This document shows positions 14,012 to 15,607 of a DNA stretch of 15,607 nt, in pieces. The notes beneath the pieces are model-generated. The model was not told the DNA's origin, did no database searches, and saw only the letters and a program-made list of their open reading frames with translations. Position numbers and translations under genes: made by a program. The stretch lies in NCBI GenBank assembly GCA_009782085.1, contig WQUN01000045.1, forward strand, positions 1 to 15,607, given 5' to 3'. Position 1 is the stretch's first letter; the number at the start of each line of letters is the position of its first letter. This stretch comes from Bacillota bacterium. Its GTDB lineage: Bacteria; Bacillota; Clostridia; Lachnospirales; WQUN01.

Positions 14012-14040
14012 ATTTTACACCATATTCCAGTTCTATGCAA
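14012..14040 (-). promoter_or_regulatory. Sigma-A promoter of murC
   Basis: Minus strand: TTGCAT (14040-14035), a 17-nt spacer and TAAAAT (14017-14012). The expected transcript start is near 14005, about 70 nt before the proposed murC start. It lies inside the long open frame upstream of murC, so that extension cannot be translated from this transcript. Confidence 0.65.
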
Positions 14041-14122
14041 ATGGGTATGCGGTTCATGACAGGTCGCGCCAGGGCGGTCGCACCGGGGCGAGCCTGGCCG
14101 TGCCAGGGTGTGCCCGGGGCGG

Positions 14123-14185
14123 GACGCGGCAAATGGGCGCGGCTAAGGGGCGCGGCTAAGGGGTGCGGCTAGGGGCGCGGCAAAT
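14123..14185. repeat. Short tandem repeat, about 13 bp, five units
   Basis: Units: GGACGCGGCAAAT (14122-14134), GGGCGCGGCTAAG (14135-14147), GGGCGCGGCTAAG (14148-14160), GGGTGCGGCTAG (14161-14172) and GGGCGCGGCAAAT (14173-14185). The first and last units share the AAAT ending. It lies upstream of the murC promoter, with no coding role seen. Confidence 0.75.
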
Positions 14186-14209
14186 TTTCGTGGGATACGC
14201 AAAAATACA

Positions 14210-14558
14210 GTAGGGGACGCCGCCCTGGGCGTCCCGCTGTCGCACGCCGCCCTGGGCGTTCCGCTGTCGCACGCCGCCCTGGGCGTTCCGCTGTCGCACG
14301 CCGCCCTGGGCGTTCCGCTGTCGCACGCCGCCCTCGGCGTCCCGTTGTTACCCGCCGCCTTGGGCGTCCCACCGTTGCACGCCGCCCTCGGCGTCCCGCT
14401 GTTACCCGCCGCCCCGGGCGTCCCGTTGTTACCCGCCGCCCTGGGCGTCCCGTTGTTACCCGCCGCCCTCGGTGTCCCGCTGTCGCACGCCGCCCTCGGC
14501 GTCCCGCTGTTACCGGAAGATTGCAAGCATCGGGACGCCCAAGGGGCGTCCCCTATAC
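14210..14558. repeat. GTAG-type hairpin pair (copies 4 and 5) enclosing a 27-bp minisatellite
   Basis: The left end (14210 onward) reads GTAGGGGACGCC and can pair with the next GGGCGTCCC. The right end is an inverted hairpin: GGGACGCCC/GGGCGTCCC (14532-14540, 14544-14552), loop AAG, followed by CTATAC. The two ends are inverted copies, as in the 97-bp element near 8000, but the space between them is filled by 11 tandem units. Confidence 0.7.
14219..14515. repeat. Minisatellite: 11 tandem units of 27 bp
   Basis: Eleven contiguous 27-bp units fill 297 bp exactly. Each begins GCCGCC and contains GGCGTCCCG or GGCGTTCCG, then a variable end: TGTCGCAC in units 1-4 and 10, TTGCAC in unit 6, TGTTACC in units 5, 7, 8, 9 and 11. 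Units 2-4 are identical. Because 27 is a multiple of 3 and there are no stops, long open frames arise on both strands; I do not treat these as genes. Confidence 0.93.
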
Positions 14559-14583
14559 AACGTATCGTAAATAAAGGCCCATA

Positions 14584-14640
14584 TGTCATCCTGAGCGTAG
14601 CGAAGGATCTAAGATTCTTCGGCTTCGCCTCAGAATGACA
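14584..14640. repeat. REP-like palindromic repeat (GTCATCCTGAGCG type)
   Basis: 57-nt imperfect palindrome, starting TGTCATCCTGAGCGTAGCGA and ending CTTCGCCTCAGAATGACA. This sequence type is seen scattered in intergenic regions of many unrelated bacterial genomes. It is distinct from the GTAG-type hairpins around it. Confidence 0.75.
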
Positions 14641-14674
14641 ATGAGCGGTTACTTCTGGGATGATGTACTAGGTC

Positions 14675-14745
14675 AATCGGTGCGGCATGGAAGCCGCAGC
14701 TACAAAACCGCATCCCTCGTAGGGTCGGGGTTCCATCCCCGACCG
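14675..14745. repeat. Divergent pair of GTAG-type hairpins (copies 6 and 7)
   Basis: The left copy (minus orientation) has the stem TGCGGC/GCCGCA around 14681-14698 and ends in CTAC at about 14699-14702. The right copy starts GTAG at 14719 and has the stem GGTCGGGG/CCCCGACC (14723-14730, 14737-14744). Both have the same loop, TTCCAT when read from the GTAG side, although their stems differ. The GTAG ends face each other across 16 nt. Confidence 0.65.
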
Positions 14746-14770
14746 AACAAGCCGTAGGCTTATCCTTAAT

Positions 14771-14873
14771 CTGTTGAGGGCAACAGACTGTGAAGATTTT
14801 AATCGGGATTCGTATAACTCATACAAGTATTTGCCTGTGGATTCCGCATGTTTCGGGCGAACTCAGTTCGCCC
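14771..14873. other. Non-coding stretch with two small hairpins
   Basis: CTGTTG/CAACAG (14771-14776, 14781-14786) and GGGCGAA/TTCGCCC (14855-14861, 14867-14873, loop CTCAG) are perfect small stems. I see no gene, promoter or T-run linked to either one. Confidence 0.45.
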
Positions 14874-14933
14874 CCGCGAGCGCCGATCGTTCATTGCGCT
14901 ATTTGTATGTTCGTGCCTTTGTGGCGCCCGGAA

Positions 14934-15121
14934 GCCACGACAAACGCATGAATGAATATTGCATGAATAATTTGTAAACAAAAACGGATTTTAGGTCGTA
15001 GGGGCGGGGTCATCCCGCCCGAACCCGCGTATGTTACATGTCTTCGGGACGGTTAACCCATCCCCTACGCAACAATATGCTGGTTTGTTCACAATTTGTT
15101 CATTCATGCGTTTGTCGTGGC
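14934..15121. repeat. Inverted repeat pair, 23 bp perfect, enclosing another element
   Basis: Positions 14934-14956 (starting GCCACGACAAACGCATG) are the exact reverse complement of 15099-15121. Similarity continues inward with a short insertion, to AACAAA at about 14982 and its complement TTTGTT near 15083. Just outside both arms lies a CCGGAAGC sequence. To the left of 14934 there is a degenerate third arm (GTTCATTGCGCTATTTGTATG and on), which suggests the complete unit is itself a long palindrome centred on GCCCGGAA. Confidence 0.75.
14998..15068. repeat. 71-bp MITE-like element with hairpin ends (GTAG copies 8 and 9)
   Basis: Left: GTAG then GGGCGGG/CCCGCCC (15002-15008, 15014-15020), loop GTCAT. 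Right: an inverted copy ending CCCCTAC near 15068, stem GGGACGG/CCATCCC with one G-T pair. The outer 26 positions of the ends agree at 20, and the differences mostly preserve pairing within each stem. The element sits inside the 14934-15121 inverted repeat. Confidence 0.7.
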
Positions 15122-15138
15122 CCGGAAGCGTCCGCCGC

Positions 15139-15167
15139 TTGATAATTTTCAATAGGAAAGTTAAAAT
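15139..15167 (+). promoter_or_regulatory. Sigma-A promoter of tlyA
   Basis: TTGATA (15139-15144), a 17-nt spacer and TAAAAT (15162-15167). The transcript would start near 15174, within the adjoining tandem repeat, about 60 nt before the tlyA ATG. Confidence 0.65.
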
Positions 15168-15202
15168 CAGTATATTAAAATCGGTATATTAAAATCAGAA
15201 TG
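15161..15202. repeat. Three tandem 14-bp repeats overlapping the tlyA promoter
   Basis: TTAAAATCAGTATA (15161-15174), TTAAAATCGGTATA (15175-15188) and TTAAAATCAGAATG (15189-15202). Each unit contains a -10-like TAAAAT, and the first is the proposed -10 itself. They may be binding sites for a regulator, stacked -10 boxes, or simple slippage products. Confidence 0.75.
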
Positions 15203-15234
15203 GTTCCAAATTTCCATGAAACGCGGTAATGCAT

Positions 15235-15607
15235 ATGGGCGAAAAAAACCGCCTCGACCTGATAGTCGCCGAAAAATACGGCTGCGGTAGGGGCCACGCG
15301 CGCGAGCTTATCGAGGCCGGTCTCGTCTCCCGGGGCGGAAAAGTCCTGTACAAACCCGGCGTGTCCTGCGACCCGGACGGCGTCGCCGTCGATTGGCGCG
15401 AGAAAAAGTACGTAAGCCGGGGCGGGCTGAAGCTGGAAAGGGCGCTGGATTTCTTCGGGATCGATGTTTCGGGGGCTGTCTGCGCCGATGTGGGCGCGTC
15501 CACGGGCGGGTTTACCGACTGCCTTCTGCAGCGGGGCGCTAAAAAAGTCTACGCCATCGAAAACGGCTCCGGGCAGCTTCACGAGAGCCTCCGCCGCGAT
15601 TCCCGCG
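15235..15607 (+). CDS. tlyA: TlyA-family rRNA 2'-O-methyltransferase, N-terminal part (cut by window edge)
   Basis: 124 codons are visible before the edge. Residues 1-60 form an S4 RNA-binding domain (RLDLIVAEKYGCGRGHARELIEAG; VSRGGKVLYKPG). SRGGLKLERAL (61-71) contains the conserved catalytic-type lysine, and then begins a Rossmann methyltransferase with the SAM loop CADVGASTGGFTDCLLQRGA (83-102) and VYAIENGSGQL (105-115). TlyA proteins methylate the 2'-O of cytidines in 16S and/or 23S rRNA; the name hemolysin is historical. The ATG at 15235 is taken by fit to the family N-terminus; an in-frame ATG at 15229 would add two residues. No clear Shine-Dalgarno sequence precedes either. In Clostridia this gene often leads a block with NAD kinase, argR and recN, which would lie beyond the window. 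Confidence 0.94.
   Translation, partial: MGEKNRLDLIVAEKYGCGRGHARELIEAGLVSRGGKVLYKPGVSCDPDGVAVDWREKKYVSRGGLKLERALDFFGIDVSGAVCADVGASTGGFTDCLLQRGAKKVYAIENGSGQLHESLRRDSR

Noticed and set aside
12534..14132. 532-codon version of MurC
   Set aside because: The extra N-terminus has no family match, no ribosome site, and contains the promoter and predicted transcript start.
14219..14515. Possible CRISPR array
   Set aside because: Units are contiguous, with no unique spacers between repeats, and no cas genes are near.
14143..14589. Minus-strand open frame of 148 codons with a 9-residue repeat (GTPRAACDS type), and a similar plus-strand frame
   Set aside because: Both follow from a 27-bp (3 x 9) minisatellite without stop codons. 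The start lies inside a dispersed REP-like repeat, and the frame runs through two hairpin ends.

Overview
The window looks like chromosome of a GC-rich member of the Bacillota, most likely class Clostridia. The evidence is a DnaD-domain protein next to a DnaI/DnaC-type helicase loader, a pgsA-cinA neighbourhood, a lipid-type GT4 glycosyltransferase, a TlyA methyltransferase, strong AGGAGG-type ribosome sites, and sigma-A promoters. Assignment below class is not possible from this sequence. All gene identities come from reading the translated sequence; no database search was run.

Layout. Positions 1-950 (minus strand): the start of a GT4 glycosyltransferase runs off the left edge. Upstream of it is a RelB/DinJ-PemK-type toxin-antitoxin pair with a near-consensus promoter; the toxin seems shortened. 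Positions 1000-6113 (plus strand): a UvrD/PcrA-like helicase with a TTG start, an unannotated 56-residue membrane or secreted mini-protein, a VOC-fold protein, pgsA, a GNAT acetyltransferase and cinA. Positions 6114-6396: a dense run of stem-loops and a long palindrome containing a possible leader peptide. Positions 6397-7889: a CcdA-type membrane thiol transporter followed by a TlpA/ResA-like thioredoxin, a two-gene extracytoplasmic thiol-redox module. Positions 7890-8511: a 97-bp inverted-repeat element, the decayed remains of an aminoglycoside phosphotransferase (APH(6)/hydroxyurea kinase type), and a strong promoter. Positions 8512-10161: an acyl-CoA synthetase. Positions 10210-13934 (minus strand): murC, dnaD-like and dnaC/dnaI-like genes, the last two translationally coupled by a TAATG overlap. 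Positions 14058-15234: about 1.2 kb without a credible gene, packed with repeats. Positions 15235-15607: the start of tlyA, cut by the right edge.

Most housekeeping genes here are ordinary. The unusual content is the repeat landscape. A family of short hairpins with a constant GTAG/CTAC outer end and a variable but self-complementary stem occurs nine times by my reading, eight of them in inverted or divergent pairs. One pair brackets an 11-unit, 27-bp minisatellite. Another pair sits inside a second, unrelated inverted repeat. Other points worth checking are the apparent non-AUG (ATT or ATC) start of murC, which a promoter inside the upstream open frame supports, the internally shortened toxin, the APH pseudogene, and the small protein between the helicase and the VOC gene. 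I found no rRNA, tRNA, CRISPR array, transposase or clear phage gene.
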